Assembly (NCBI GenBank): GCA_963742875.1
Contig: CAVUNO010000005.1
Span: 186,001 to 250,000, forward strand
Source of the DNA: Bog-532 sp963742875
GTDB taxonomy: Bacteria; Actinomycetota; Actinomycetes; Streptosporangiales; Streptosporangiaceae
Length of the DNA stretch: 64,000 bases
Direction: 5' to 3'
The notes below the pieces were generated by a model. That model searched no databases. It saw only the letters and a list, made by a program, of their open reading frames with translations, and was not told where the DNA came from. Below, in pieces: positions 8,547 to 18,154 of this stretch. Position numbers and translations under genes: made by a program. Each line of letters opens with the position of its first letter. Positions within the stretch are counted from its first letter, which is position 1.

Positions 8547-8575
8547 CCACGCCGACCGAAGCCCCATCGGCGTGG
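8547..8575 (+). promoter_or_regulatory. First hairpin of the leuS attenuator
   Basis: A 9-bp perfect stem (CCACGCCGA at 8547-8555 with TCGGCGTGG at 8567-8575) begins at the base after the leader peptide stop codon. A ribosome on the leader peptide would cover or release this arm, so it is the likely switch element. Confidence 0.6.
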
Positions 8576-8577
8576 CC

Positions 8578-8603
8578 GCCCCTCGTGAGCGAGGGGCCTT
8601 TTC
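8578..8603 (+). terminator. Rho-independent terminator of the leuS attenuator
   Basis: An 8-bp perfect GC stem (GCCCCTCG at 8578-8585, CGAGGGGC at 8590-8597) with a four-base TGAG loop, followed by a T-run (CTTTTC). It lies between the leader peptide and leuS, so it can only act as a conditional terminator. Confidence 0.75.
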
Positions 8604-8679
8604 ATTCCCCGGGGCGTCCATGGCAGGGCCAGATTCACGATGACACGCACGCGGCCGGACTTAAAAGGGTGAGGAAACG

Positions 8680-11170
8680 ATGACATCGGCGGAGAGCGCC
8701 GAGGCGCCGCAGCGCTACGACCCACGCGCTATCCAGCAGAAGTGGCTGAGTCGCTGGGCGGAAATGGATTTGTTCCGTGCGAGTGACGATCCGGCGGATA
8801 CCCGTGAGCGCGCCTACCTGCTCGACATGTTCCCCTACCCGTCGGGTGACCTCCACATGGGGCACGCCGAGGCATACGCGATCGGCGACGCTATCGCCCG
8901 GTACTGGTTCCAGATCGGCCGGAACGTGCTGCACCCGATCGGCTGGGACGCCTTCGGCCTGCCGGCCGAGAACGCGGCGATCCGCAACAACGCCCACCCC
9001 GCCGACTGGACGTACGCGAACATCGAGACGCAGGCCGAATCGTTCCGTCGTTACGCCGTCTCGTTCGACTGGTCGCGCCGGCTGGCGACCTGCGATCCGG
9101 AGTACTACCACTGGAACCAGTGGCTGTTCCTGCGGTTCTATGAGCGCGAACTGGCCTACCGCAAGGACGGTTACGTCAACTGGTGCCCGCAGGATCAGAC
9201 CGTCCTGGCCAACGAGCAGGTCATCGACGGCCGGTGTGAGCGCTGCGGCACCGAAGTCATCCGCCGGACGCTGACCCAGTGGTACTTCCGGATCACCTCC
9301 TACGCCGACCAGCTGCTGGCCGACGCGGAAGCCCTCGAGGGGAACTGGCCCGAGCGCGTCCTGCTCATGCAGCGCAACTGGATCGGCCGTTCGGAGGGCG
9401 CCGAAGTGCGCTTCGCGGTCGAGGGCCGCGACGAGCCGGTGACGGTGTTCACGACCCGTCCCGACACCCTCTACGGGGCCACGTTCTTCGTGGTGGCCGC
9501 CGACTCGCCGCTGGCTGAGGAGCTGTGCGGGCCCAGCCGGCTGGAGGAACTGCGCGCCTACGTCGCCGAGGTCCGCAAGCTGACCGACATCGAGCGCCAG
9601 GCCACGGGGCGGGAAAAGACCGGTGTGTTCGCTGGATACCTACGTCGTCAACCCGGTCAACGACGAGCTGATCCCGGTCTGGGCGGCCGACTACGTGCTG
9701 CCCGACTACGGGACTGGCGCGATTATGGCGGTTCCCGCGCACGACCAGCGTGACCTGGATTTCGCCAGGGCCCACGGCCTGCCCGTGCGGGTCGTGGTGG
9801 ACACCGGCCAGCCCGATCCGGTCGTGACCGGCATCGCGACCGCGGGCGACGGCAAGCTGATCAATTCCGGCCCGCTGGACGGGCTCGGCAAAGCAGGGGC
9901 GATCGCGCACATCACGGCGATCCTGGCTGAGAAGGGCCTGGGCCACGCCGCCGTCAACTACCGGCTGCGTGACTGGCTGGTCTCCCGGCAGCGGTTCTGG
10001 GGGACGCCGATCCCGATCATCCACTGCCCATCCTGCGGCGAGGTGCCGGTTCCCGAAGAGGACCTGCCGGTCGTCCTGCCCGACCTGCGGGGGCAGGACC
10101 TGGTCCCCAAGGGCGTGTCGCCGCTGGCTGCCGCCACCGACTGGGTGAACGTGACCTGCCCCAAGTGCGGTGGCCCGGCCAAGCGCGACACCGACACCAT
10201 GGACACGTTCGTCGACTCGTCCTGGTACTTCCTGCGGTATTGCTCACCGCACTACCCGGACGGGCCGTTCGATCCCGGCGACGTACGCCGCTGGGCGCCG
10301 GTCGACCTGTACGTGGGTGGCGTCGAGCACGCCATCCTGCACCTGCTGTACAGCCGGTTCTTCGTCAAGGTCCTGCACGACATGGGCATGGTCGCCTTCC
10401 GCGAGCCGTTCACCCGGCTGCTGAACCAGGGCCAGGTCATCAATGGCGGCAGGGCGATGTCGAAATCGCTCGGCAACGGCGTCGACCTGGGCCAGCAGCT
10501 GGCCGCGCACGGCGTCGACGCGATCCGGCTCACGATGATCTTCGCCAGCCCGCCGGAGGACGACATCGACTGGGCCGACGTCCGGCCGGGGGCCATGGTG
10601 AAGTTCCTTGGCCGGGCGTGGCGGATCGCCGATGACGTCGCGGCGGCCGGATCGTCCCGGCCGGGCGGGGAACCGGGCGACATGGCTCTCCGTCGCGTCA
10701 CACACCGCACCATCGACGATGTCACCCGGCTGGTGGAGGCACGCCGGCTGAACGTGGCCGTGGCCCGGCTGATGGAGCTGGTGACCGCCGCGCGGCGGGC
10801 CATCGATTCCGGGCCAGGCGCGGGCGACCCGGCGGTCCGTGAGGCGGCCGACGTGCTGGCTGTGCTCCTGTCGCTGTTCGCCCCGTACACGGCCGAGGAG
10901 TGCTGGGAGCTGCTGGGTCACGACCGGTCGGTGGCCAGGGCCGGCTGGCCGGTCGCCGACCCCGCCCTGCTGGTCACGGAGTCGGTCACCGCCGTCGTTC
11001 AGCTGAACGGGAAGGTCAGGGACCGGGTCGAGGTGCCGCCTACCATCAGCGAAGACGATCTGCGTGAGGTGGCCCTGGCTGCCCCCGGCGTCATCCGCGC
11101 GCTGGGCGGCCAGTCCATCCGGAAGGTCATCGTCCGCGCGCCCAAGCTGGTCAACGTCGTCGCAGGCTGA
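8680..11170 (+). CDS. leuS: Leucine--tRNA ligase (frameshifted)
   Basis: LeuRS charges tRNA-Leu in the cytoplasm. The first frame shows the class I start MFPYPSGDLHMGHAEAYAIGD (HMGH at about residue 57), the IGWDAFGLPAENAAI segment, a CERCGTE zinc-type motif and the start of the editing (CP1) domain with FTTRPDTLYGATFFV. The second frame carries the GTGAIMAVPAHDQRD editing motif, a second zinc-like CPSCGEVP/CPKCGGPAK segment, the VDSSWYFLRY segment and the signature loop AMSKSLGNG (Ala in place of the usual Lys). The frames join at about 9639-9640, where one extra C in GGATACCTACGTC interrupts VFAGY-YVVNPVN. Because LeuRS is essential, this is probably a sequence error. GTGAGGAAACG precedes the ATG. 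Expression is probably controlled by the attenuator upstream. Confidence 0.93.
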
Positions 11171-11174
11171 GCGC

Positions 11175-11217
11175 GCCCGCGTGGCCGGGTCCGGCCGCCC
11201 GGCCCGGCCACGCGGGC
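11175..11217. terminator. Stem-loop between convergent leuS and lexA
   Basis: A 14-bp perfect inverted repeat (GCCCGCGTGGCCGG, 11175-11188, with its complement at 11204-11217) fills the space between the leuS and lexA stops. It lacks a T-run but can serve both genes. Confidence 0.65.
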
Positions 11218-11223
11218 TGGCTC

Positions 11224-12054
11224 CTAGACGCGGCGGAGCACGGCCACCACTTTGCCAAGAATGGTGGCCTCGTCGCCCAGGATCGGGGCGTAGACCGGGT
11301 TGTGCGGGATCAGCCAGACGTGCCCGTCGCTCTTCTTGAACGTCTTGACGGTCGCCTCGCCCTCTGGCCCCTCACCTTCGACCATGGCCGCGACGATCTC
11401 GCCGTTCTCCGCGTTCGGCTGCGAGCGGACCACTACCCAGTCCCCGTCGGTGATGGCGGCGTTGATCATCGAGTCTCCGCTCACCTTCAGCAGGAAGTGC
11501 TCACCCTCACCGACCAGTTGCTTCGGCAACGGGAAAACGTCCTCGACGCGCTGTTCGGCGATGATGGGACCACCGGCGGCGATCCGGCCGACCAGGGGAA
11601 CGTACGCGGCTTCCTGTGACGGAATGTCAAATACGGCGACCGGGGCCTCGGCCGTTTCCTCCTCGTCCGGTTCGATTTCGGGGCGGACGGCCGGATGGCC
11701 GGGCAGCCGCACCTCCACGGTCCGCGGGCGCCCCGCATCCCGGTGCAGGTACCCCTTCGCCTGGAGTGTCGAAAGCTGGTACGAGACGCTCGACGTGCTC
11801 GTCAGCCCGACCGCTTCGCCAATTTCCCGCATCGATGGCGGATAGCCGCGCTTCTGCACCGAGTCACGGATTACCTGAAGCACCTTGCGCTGACGCCAGG
11901 TGAGCACATGACCCGGCTCCGGCTTGTCCGGCGTCACCGGAATAACAGGCGGAACGCTGCCTTTCGGCTTACGTCCCGGTTTTCCCTTGGGCCTGGGAGC
12001 TTCACCGACGGCTGCGGCCACTCCCTCGGCGTCATCCGTACTGCCGTTGTCCAT
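11224..12054 (-). CDS. lexA: LexA repressor, SOS master regulator
   Basis: LexA represses DNA-damage genes and cleaves itself when RecA filaments form. After a disordered, basic Pro-Gly-Lys N-terminal extension (about 45 residues, common in actinobacteria), residues 50-110 form the winged helix (LTWRQRKVLQVIRDSVQKRGYPPSMREIGEAVGL). The cleavage site Ala-Gly lies in GRIAAGGP, the nucleophile serine in KVSGDSMINAAI and the general-base lysine in GEATVKTFKK, so all three self-cleavage elements are present. The ATG at 12054 follows GGAAGG; the frame is open to a TTG at 12069 that would disrupt this site, so 12054 is chosen. It faces the LysM gene across a promoter region with two SOS boxes, so both are likely SOS-controlled. 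Confidence 0.95.
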   Translation of the reverse strand: MDNGSTDDAEGVAAAVGEAPRPKGKPGRKPKGSVPPVIPVTPDKPEPGHVLTWRQRKVLQVIRDSVQKRGYPPSMREIGEAVGLTSTSSVSYQLSTLQAKGYLHRDAGRPRTVEVRLPGHPAVRPEIEPDEEETAEAPVAVFDIPSQEAAYVPLVGRIAAGGPIIAEQRVEDVFPLPKQLVGEGEHFLLKVSGDSMINAAITDGDWVVVRSQPNAENGEIVAAMVEGEGPEGEATVKTFKKSDGHVWLIPHNPVYAPILGDEATILGKVVAVLRRV

Positions 12055-12190
12055 CAGACGACCTTCCAATCCGGTTAATGCCTATCTGATGCCGAGGGTA
12101 GTTGCTGGCCCCCGCGATCTCAAACATCTGTTCGACGTGTCGTCAAAATGTCAGACCCGGCCGGTACAAAGATGTCGTAGGTTAGTTCGA

Positions 12191-12236
12191 TCGAACAGGT
12201 ATACGATCGAACTGCAGTATTCGAATGAACGTTTGA
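12191..12236. promoter_or_regulatory. Two imperfect LexA (SOS) boxes between lexA and the LysM gene
   Basis: The actinobacterial box is TCGAAC-N4-GTTCGA. Box A at 12191-12206 (TCGAAC, AGGT, ATACGA) and box B at 12221-12236 (TCGAAT, GAAC, GTTTGA) each match 10 of 12 defined bases. A perfect palindrome GTTCGATCGAAC (12185-12196) overlaps box A. The pair sits in the divergent promoter region, so both genes can be under LexA control. Confidence 0.7.
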
Positions 12237-12249
12237 TGAGGAGGTCGGC

Positions 12250-13053
12250 ATGAGCGTTCTGCCTGTAGAGCAGCAGCCGTCGGGGGCCGTCCCTGCCGAT
12301 ACGGGAAGCGCATCACGGGGGCCGCGGTTCCGGCCGGGTGGCGCCGCGGCGCGGCCGGCGGTACATCCGCTTTTCCCGGCCAAGAAGTGGCTGCTGCCGG
12401 ACGGGGACTGCATCTTTCCCGGCGGCGGCCGGACTTTCCCGGGCCAGGCCGCGCCCGGTGACAGCCGGATCATCCGGGGCCAGGCCGCGCCCGCTGACGG
12501 CCGGGCTTTCCGGGGCCAGGCCGCTCCCGGTCACGTGCGGGCTGGCCGCGCGGCCGGGCCCGGGGCCCAGCGGGCCGCCCGGCCGTCGGCTGATGCCGGG
12601 CGGTCGGCTGGCGCCCGGCGGACCATCCGGCCATCGGCTGCTGCCCGGCGGCCTGTCCAGCCGCTGATGAGCGTCCCGGAGCTGTCCGGGCCGGTGCTTT
12701 CCGGTCCGGTGGTGCCGGCGGCCGGACGGGCGACCGGCGCGGCCGCATCTCACCGGCTGCGTCTGACCAGGCGAGGCCGGATCGTGCTGGCGGTGCTGGC
12801 GGTGCTCGTGGTCTGCGGCCTGTTCGTGGCGGGGGCCAGCGCGGCCCAGGCCAGTGGCCCCGCCACCGCGCACGGAGGGCCCGGCGCGGCCGAGCGGGTG
12901 GTCGTCCAGCCCGGCGACACGCTGTGGTCGATCGCTCAGAGCGCGGCCCCGAACACCGACGCGCGGACCATCGTGCAGGAGATACTGCAGGCCAACCGGC
13001 TCACGACCGCCAACATCACCGCCGGCCAGCGGCTGTGGCTGCCGCGGAGCTAG
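12250..13053 (+). CDS. LysM-domain membrane protein, SOS-linked cell division suppressor (ChiZ/DivS-type position)
   Basis: In mycobacteria and corynebacteria the gene divergent from lexA and upstream of nrdR encodes a LysM or related protein that halts division after DNA damage. The same order is found here. The protein has a long low-complexity N-terminal half with repeated GQAAP-type units (residues 55-105, GQAAPGDSR, GQAAPADGR, GQAAPGHVR), one membrane helix (RIVLAVLAVLVVCGLFVAGASA, about 177-198) and a C-terminal LysM domain (VVVQPGDTLWSIAQSAAP and ILQANRLTTANITAGQRLWLP) that should lie outside the membrane and bind peptidoglycan. The cytoplasmic part is unusually long. ATG at 12250 follows GATGAGGAGG. 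The function in division arrest is inferred from gene order, not from the sequence. Confidence 0.8.
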   Translation: MSVLPVEQQPSGAVPADTGSASRGPRFRPGGAAARPAVHPLFPAKKWLLPDGDCIFPGGGRTFPGQAAPGDSRIIRGQAAPADGRAFRGQAAPGHVRAGRAAGPGAQRAARPSADAGRSAGARRTIRPSAAARRPVQPLMSVPELSGPVLSGPVVPAAGRATGAAASHRLRLTRRGRIVLAVLAVLVVCGLFVAGASAAQASGPATAHGGPGAAERVVVQPGDTLWSIAQSAAPNTDARTIVQEILQANRLTTANITAGQRLWLPRS

Positions 13054-13189
13054 CCGCCAGCGCCGCCAGTGGGTTGATCGCTGGCGATGCCGTGACACGC
13101 CGGCCTGGTTGACGGTGATCCTGGGTTGCCGGCGTTTTCAGGATCCACTCGCCGGAAACTTGCCACGACTAGGTGCCGTGGTCTACGGT

Positions 13190-13240
13190 AACCACAACAT
13201 CTAGTAGTTACATGGATGTGTTTTATCTACAACTTGTGTC
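13190..13240. promoter_or_regulatory. Putative tandem NrdR boxes upstream of nrdR-nrdJ
   Basis: Two similar AT-rich elements lie in a GC-rich region about 50-95 bp before nrdR: one around 13193-13209 (CACAACATCTAGTAG) and one around 13223-13238 (TATCTACAACTTGTG). Read on suitable strands, both contain CTA-N5-TTGTG. NrdR is known to bind paired 16-bp boxes at RNR promoters in Streptomyces. The match is by eye and partial. Confidence 0.45.
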
Positions 13241-13285
13241 CCGGCGGGGACGTGAGGCGGATGGCCGTCGAGGAGGTATGGGCGC

Positions 13286-13780
13286 ATGCACTGTCCCTTT
13301 TGCAGGCACCCGGACAGCCGGGTGATCGACAGCCGGACGGCCGACGATGGCATGGCGATCCGTCGCCGGCGGGCATGTCCTGCGTGCGGAAGGCGTTTTA
13401 CCACTCAGGAGACGGTCATCCTGATGGTGGCCAAGCGGAGCGGGGTGACGGAGCCTTTCGTCCGGAACAAGATCGTCCGTGGCGTCCGTCGCGCGTGCCA
13501 GGGCCGCCCGGTCGACGAAGACCAGCTCGCGATCCTGGCCCAGCGCGTGGAGGAGACGATCAGGTCCCGAGGCTGTGCCGAGGTTCCCTCGCACGAGGTC
13601 GGCCTGGCCATCCTGGGCCCGCTGCGCGATCTCGACGAGGTCGCCTATCTGCGCTTCGCCTCTGTGTACCGGGGATTCGAGTCTCTCGCGGACTTTGAGA
13701 AGGAAATCGAGGCGCTGCGCGAAGAGCACGTGAGCCTGCCGCCCGCGGCCCAGCAGGCAGAGGAAGAACCGGCCCCGTAG
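13286..13780 (+). CDS. nrdR: Transcriptional repressor NrdR
   Basis: NrdR senses ATP and dATP and represses ribonucleotide reductase genes. The zinc ribbon is complete: MHCPFC at the start and CPACGRRF at about residue 32. The ATP-cone follows (ILMVAKRSGVTEPFVRNKIVRGVRRACQGRPVDEDQ, residues 46-80) and the family's C-terminal DEVAYLRFASVYRGFESLADFEKEIEAL is intact. The total length of 164 aa is a little longer than usual because of an acidic tail. A GAGGAGG site precedes the ATG. It lies 139 bp upstream of nrdJ, its expected target, and both probably share the promoter that carries the paired boxes upstream. Confidence 0.96.
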   Translation: MHCPFCRHPDSRVIDSRTADDGMAIRRRRACPACGRRFTTQETVILMVAKRSGVTEPFVRNKIVRGVRRACQGRPVDEDQLAILAQRVEETIRSRGCAEVPSHEVGLAILGPLRDLDEVAYLRFASVYRGFESLADFEKEIEALREEHVSLPPAAQQAEEEPAP

Positions 13781-13918
13781 ACGCGGCCCAGCCGAATCAA
13801 CCGCAGCGCAGCAGGTACGGGGCGATTAACGGCGGGGTAATCGACCGCAGCTGATCGCAGGAAAACACCCAATAAGGCATGAGCGGCCCGGGTTGAGGTC
13901 GCGGAAGGGGGCTTTGGC

Positions 13919-16900
13919 ATGACGGAGACGGTGAGCGGGTCCGCTGGCGCTAAGGGCAAGAACGCGCGCAAGGGGCTCAGGATCGACCGGATCCACACCA
14001 CGAAGGGCGTTCATCCCTACGACGAAGTGACGTGGGAGCGCCGCAACGTCGTCATGACGAACTGGCGCGATGGCACGGTCAACTTCGAGCAGCGTGGCGT
14101 CGAGTTTCCTGAGTTCTGGTCCTTCAACGCCGTCAACATCGTCACGACCAAGTACTTCCGCGGTGCAGTGGGTACCCCGCAGCGCGAGTGGAGCCTCAAG
14201 CAGCTGGTTGACCGGGTGGTCGGCGTCTACGTGGAGACCGGCCGGAAGTACGGCTACTTCGCCTCGGACGCCGACGCCGAAGTCTTTGCGCACGAACTCA
14301 AGTACGCCCTCATCCACCAGGTCTTCAGCTTCAACTCGCCGGTCTGGTTCAACGTCGGCACGCCGTCGCCGCAGCAAGTGTCCGCGTGCTTCATCCTGGC
14401 CGTGGACGACACGATGGACTCCATCCTGGACTGGTACAAGGAAGAAGGCCTGATCTTCAAGGGCGGTTCGGGCGCCGGGGTCAACCTGTCCCGGCTGCGT
14501 TCCAGCAAGGAACTGCTCTCCTCCGGGGGAACGGCCAGCGGCCCGGTGTCGTTCATGCGGGGGGCCGACGCCTCGGCCGGCACCATCAAGTCGGGCGGAG
14601 CCACCCGCCGGGCCGCGAAGATGGTCGTCCTCGACGTCGATCACCCGGATGTCGAGGAATTCATCGAGACCAAGGCGCGCGAGGAAGAGAAGGTACGCAT
14701 CCTCCGCGACGCGGGGTTCGACGTGGACCTTGGCGGCAGGGACATCGTGAGCGTCCAGTACCAGAACGCCAACAACTCCGTCCGCGTCTCGGATGAGTTC
14801 ATGCGGGCCGTCGAAGATAACCGCGACTTCGACCTGCTGGCCCGCCGCACGGGCGAGGTGATCAGCCGGGTCGGGGCCAAGGGGCTGCTGCGCAAGATGG
14901 CCCAGGCGGCCTGGGACTGCGCGGACCCGGGCATTCAGTACGACGGCACCATCAACGACTGGCACACCTGCCCGGAGTCCGGCCGGATCACCGCCAGCAA
15001 CCCCTGCTCGGAGTACGTGCACCTGGACAACTCGTCGTGCAACCTGGCCAGCATCAACCTGCTGAAATTCCGCCGCGAAGACGACACGTTCGACGTGCGG
15101 CGCTTCCAGCAGATCACCGAGCTGATCATCACCGCGATGGACATCTCCATCTGCTTCGCCGACTTCCCGACGCAGAAGATCGCCGAGACGACGCGGGCCT
15201 ATCGCCAGCTGGGCATCGGGTACGCCAACCTGGGCGCGCTGCTGATGGCGACCGGGCACGCCTATGACTCGCCCGGCGGCCGGGCCATCGCGGCGGCCAT
15301 CACGTCGCTGATGACCGGCACGGCGTACAAGCGCTCCGCGGAGCTGGCCGGAGTGGTCGGCACGTTCGACGGCTACGAGCGCAACGCGGTTGGCCACAAG
15401 CGGGTCATGCGCAAGCACGCTGACGCCGCCGACCAGATCCGGACGGTCGGCCCGATGGACCGCGAGATCCTTTCCGGCGCCCTGACCGCCTGGCAGGAGT
15501 GCCTCCGGATCGGCGAAACGAACGGGTACCGCAACGCCCAGGCGAGCCTGCTCGCGCCCACGGGATGCCTAACCGGGGACACCCTGGTAACGACCGACAG
15601 GGGTATGACGCGCCTCTCCGAACTCGGCGACGTCTACGGGGACCGCTGGCAGGATCTGGGCATCGGGGTGTCCACCGATGAGGGACCACGCCAGGCGACC
15701 AAGTTCTTCGTCAATGGCGAGGAACCGACGCGCCTTGTCACGACGGAGGGCGGCTACCGCATCCAGGGCACGCTGACTCACCGGGTAAAAGTCGTGGAGC
15801 CAGCGACCGGTACGTGGGTCTGGAAGCGCCTGGCGGACATCGTCCCTGCAGATGTGATTCCGCTCCAGATGGGCATCCTCGTGGGCCAGCCGCGGCATGT
15901 TCCGCTACCCGTTCTGGACCAGGCTTATTACACCGGAGATCGCCATGTCCGGGTGCCCGGGGCAGTAACACCGGAGCTTGCCGAGCTGGTTGGCTACTTC
16001 GTGGGGGACGGGAGCCTGCACGCAAAGGGAATCCGGCTGTGCGTCGCGAACACAGACCTTGATGTCGCGGAGCGGCTCGGCGTGCTAGCGAAGGAGCTTT
16101 TCGGCATCTCGCCGACGATCACGCCCCAGGATGGTTACCAGGAGCTGAGCCTTTCCTCGGTCCGGCTCGCACGCTGGTGGCAGGCGGCCGGATTCGCAAA
16201 GGAGCTCCCTGCAGGCGGCCACACCGGGAAGGGCTGGATTCCCAGGATTCCTTCGGCGATTCTGGAGGCGAACGATCCCGCCGTGTACAGCGCGTTCCTG
16301 CGTGGCCTCTTCGAAGCCGACGGGACCGTTGCGCAGGGCGTGCCCAGCCTGTCAACGGCAGATGAGTCCTTCGCGGCTGAGATCCGGACCCTGATGCTCG
16401 CGATGGGTCTTGCCACCACGACGCGGAAGACGGTGAGCGGCTGGGGCGGCCCGATCCTCCAGATCAGGCTTCGTAATGTCGACCACGCGCTGAATTTCAG
16501 CGAATACGTTGGTTTTATTGGTGAGCGCAAGGCATGCCTGGTCGCCGCTCTGGAACCGGACGCCTCGGCGAGGAAGGACTACGTCTTCCTGGCCGACGAG
16601 ACATGGGCAGAGCTGATCCCGCCTGGCCATTCGGCTCGAGACGCTGCGCAGGTGTCACGGCGTAAGCACGGCGGGGTCCCCCGCATGCTGGCCAGGAGGA
16701 TCTTCGAGGAGACCCTCGACCAGCGGCTCGGAAAGGCGCTCGGCTACCTGTTCGAGTCGGTGACGGGCAATGACGACGGTGGAGTCCAGCCGACCTATGA
16801 CCTGTCAGTGCCGGACAATGTCACGTACGTGGCGAACGGCATGGTAAGCCACAACACCATCGGCCTGATGATGGACTGTGACACCACGGGCATCGAGCCC

Positions 16901-18087
16901 GACCTGGCCCTGGTGAAGTTCAAGAAGCTCGTCGGCGGCGGCTCGATGCAGATCGTCAACCAGACCGTGCCGCAGGCCCTGAAGAATCTCGGCTACCAGC
17001 CGGAACAGATCGAGGCGATCACCGAATACATCGCCGAGCACGGTCACGTGGTGGACGCTCCCGGCCTGAAGCTCGCGCACCATGAGGTCTTCGACTGCGC
17101 GATGGGGGAGCGGGCGATCAGTCCCATGGGGCACGTCCGGATGATGGCCGCGGTCCAGCCGCATCTCAGCGGCGCGATCAGCAAGACCGTGAACATGCCG
17201 GAGAGCGCGACGGTCGAGGACATCGAGAAGATCTACTTCGAGGGCTGGAAGCTCGGCCTCAAGGCGCTCGCGATCTACCGCGACAACTGCAAGGTTGGCC
17301 AGCCGCTCTCGGCCTCGAAGAACAAGGCGGCGAGCACCGATCAGGAGGAAGCCGCCACCCCAGCGGAGCCGGCCGTGCACCGGCCGGTCCGCCGGAAGCT
17401 CCCGCGCCAGCGGCCCGCCACGGTCACCAAGTTCTCCGTGGCCGGCGCGGAAGGCTACATGACCGTCTCGAACTACCCGGACGACGGCGTGGGTGAGGTC
17501 TTCCTCAAGCTCGGCAAGCAGGGCTCGACGCTGGCGGGCGTAATGGACGCCTTCTCGATCGCCATCTCCGTCGGCCTGCAATACGGCATCCCGCTCGAGT
17601 CCTACGTGGCCAAGTTCACCAACATGCGGTTCGAGCCCGCTGGGCTCACCGACGACCCGGACGTCCGGATCGCCAGCTCGGTCATGGACTACATCTTCCG
17701 GCGGCTGGCCCTGGACCACCTGCCCTACGACCAGCGGGCGGAGATGAGTATCCTCTCAGCCGCCGAGCGGAGCGCCCAGCTCGCCGGAGAGGACCCGGGC
17801 GCGCTGGCCGAGGAGGTCGACCCCGAGGGACTGGCTCAGTCGGCCCCCGTCGAGCCGCTGCACGCGGAGCGTGCGGAGCGCGAGGAGGGGCACGAGCCGG
17901 AGGCCGCGCCGCGCCCGGCCGCCCAGGCGTCTCCCCCGGCGGGGCGCACGGCTCGGTCGAGCTGGTCGAGTCCCACCAGGGCCGCACCGCGGACGCGCCC
18001 CTGTGCCTCACCTGCGGCACGAAGATGCGCCCCGCGGGCAGCTGCTACGTCTGCGAAGGCTGCGGCTCCACCAGCGGCTGCAGCTAG
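13919..18087 (+). CDS. nrdJ: Class II (adenosylcobalamin-dependent) ribonucleoside-diphosphate reductase with intein (3' frameshift)
   Basis: NrdJ reduces ribonucleotides with an adenosylcobalamin-generated radical, oxygen-independently. The extein shows VSACFILAVDDTMDSI, the NPCSEYVHLDNSSCNLASINLL active-site block, LLAPTG-TIGLMMDCDTTG (interrupted by an intein at this junction) and the PESATVEDIEKIYFEGWKLGLKALAIYRDNCK segment. A one-base deletion in the C/G runs at about 17925-17941 throws the frame off; in the adjacent frame the true C-terminus reads GSVELVESHQGRTADAPLCLTCG, then MRPAGSCYVCEGCG and a stop at 18085-18087. This Cys-rich tail, with two CxxC pairs, is expected for the enzyme and delivers electrons to the active site. 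Without the indel the extein is about 960 aa. RBS GGAAGGGGG; downstream partner of nrdR. Confidence 0.93.
15566..16855 (+). mobile_element. Intein with LAGLIDADG-type homing endonuclease inside NrdJ
   Basis: 430 codons (residues 550-979 of the precursor) inserted in frame at LLAPTG|TIGLMM, a strictly conserved RNR site. The splicing ends are intact: first residue Cys (CLTGDTLVTT, block A), block B GTLTHRVKV with the TxxH histidine, block G VSHN with the final His-Asn pair, and Thr as the +1 residue of the C-extein. The endonuclease domain has both dodecapeptide motifs, LVGYFVGDGSL (precursor residue about 690) and FLRGLFEADGTV (about 797), each with its acidic residue, so it looks active. Splicing should restore the enzyme. 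Base composition is slightly lower in GC than the host gene, consistent with horizontal spread. Confidence 0.93.
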
Positions 18088-18154
18088 TTGTGAGGTCCGC
18101 CTCAAGGAGTTTCCGGCACGGGTGGGGTCGCGGGCGAACGCCTGCAACCCCACC

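Noticed and set aside
8237..8683. 148-codon frame running into leuS
   Set aside because: It covers the attenuator hairpins and has no family similarity; a structured leader explains the region better.
13826..15418. 530-codon minus-strand frame opposite nrdJ
   Set aside because: It lies entirely opposite conserved NrdJ sequence; composition is that of a mirror frame (Val/Arg/Gly-rich).
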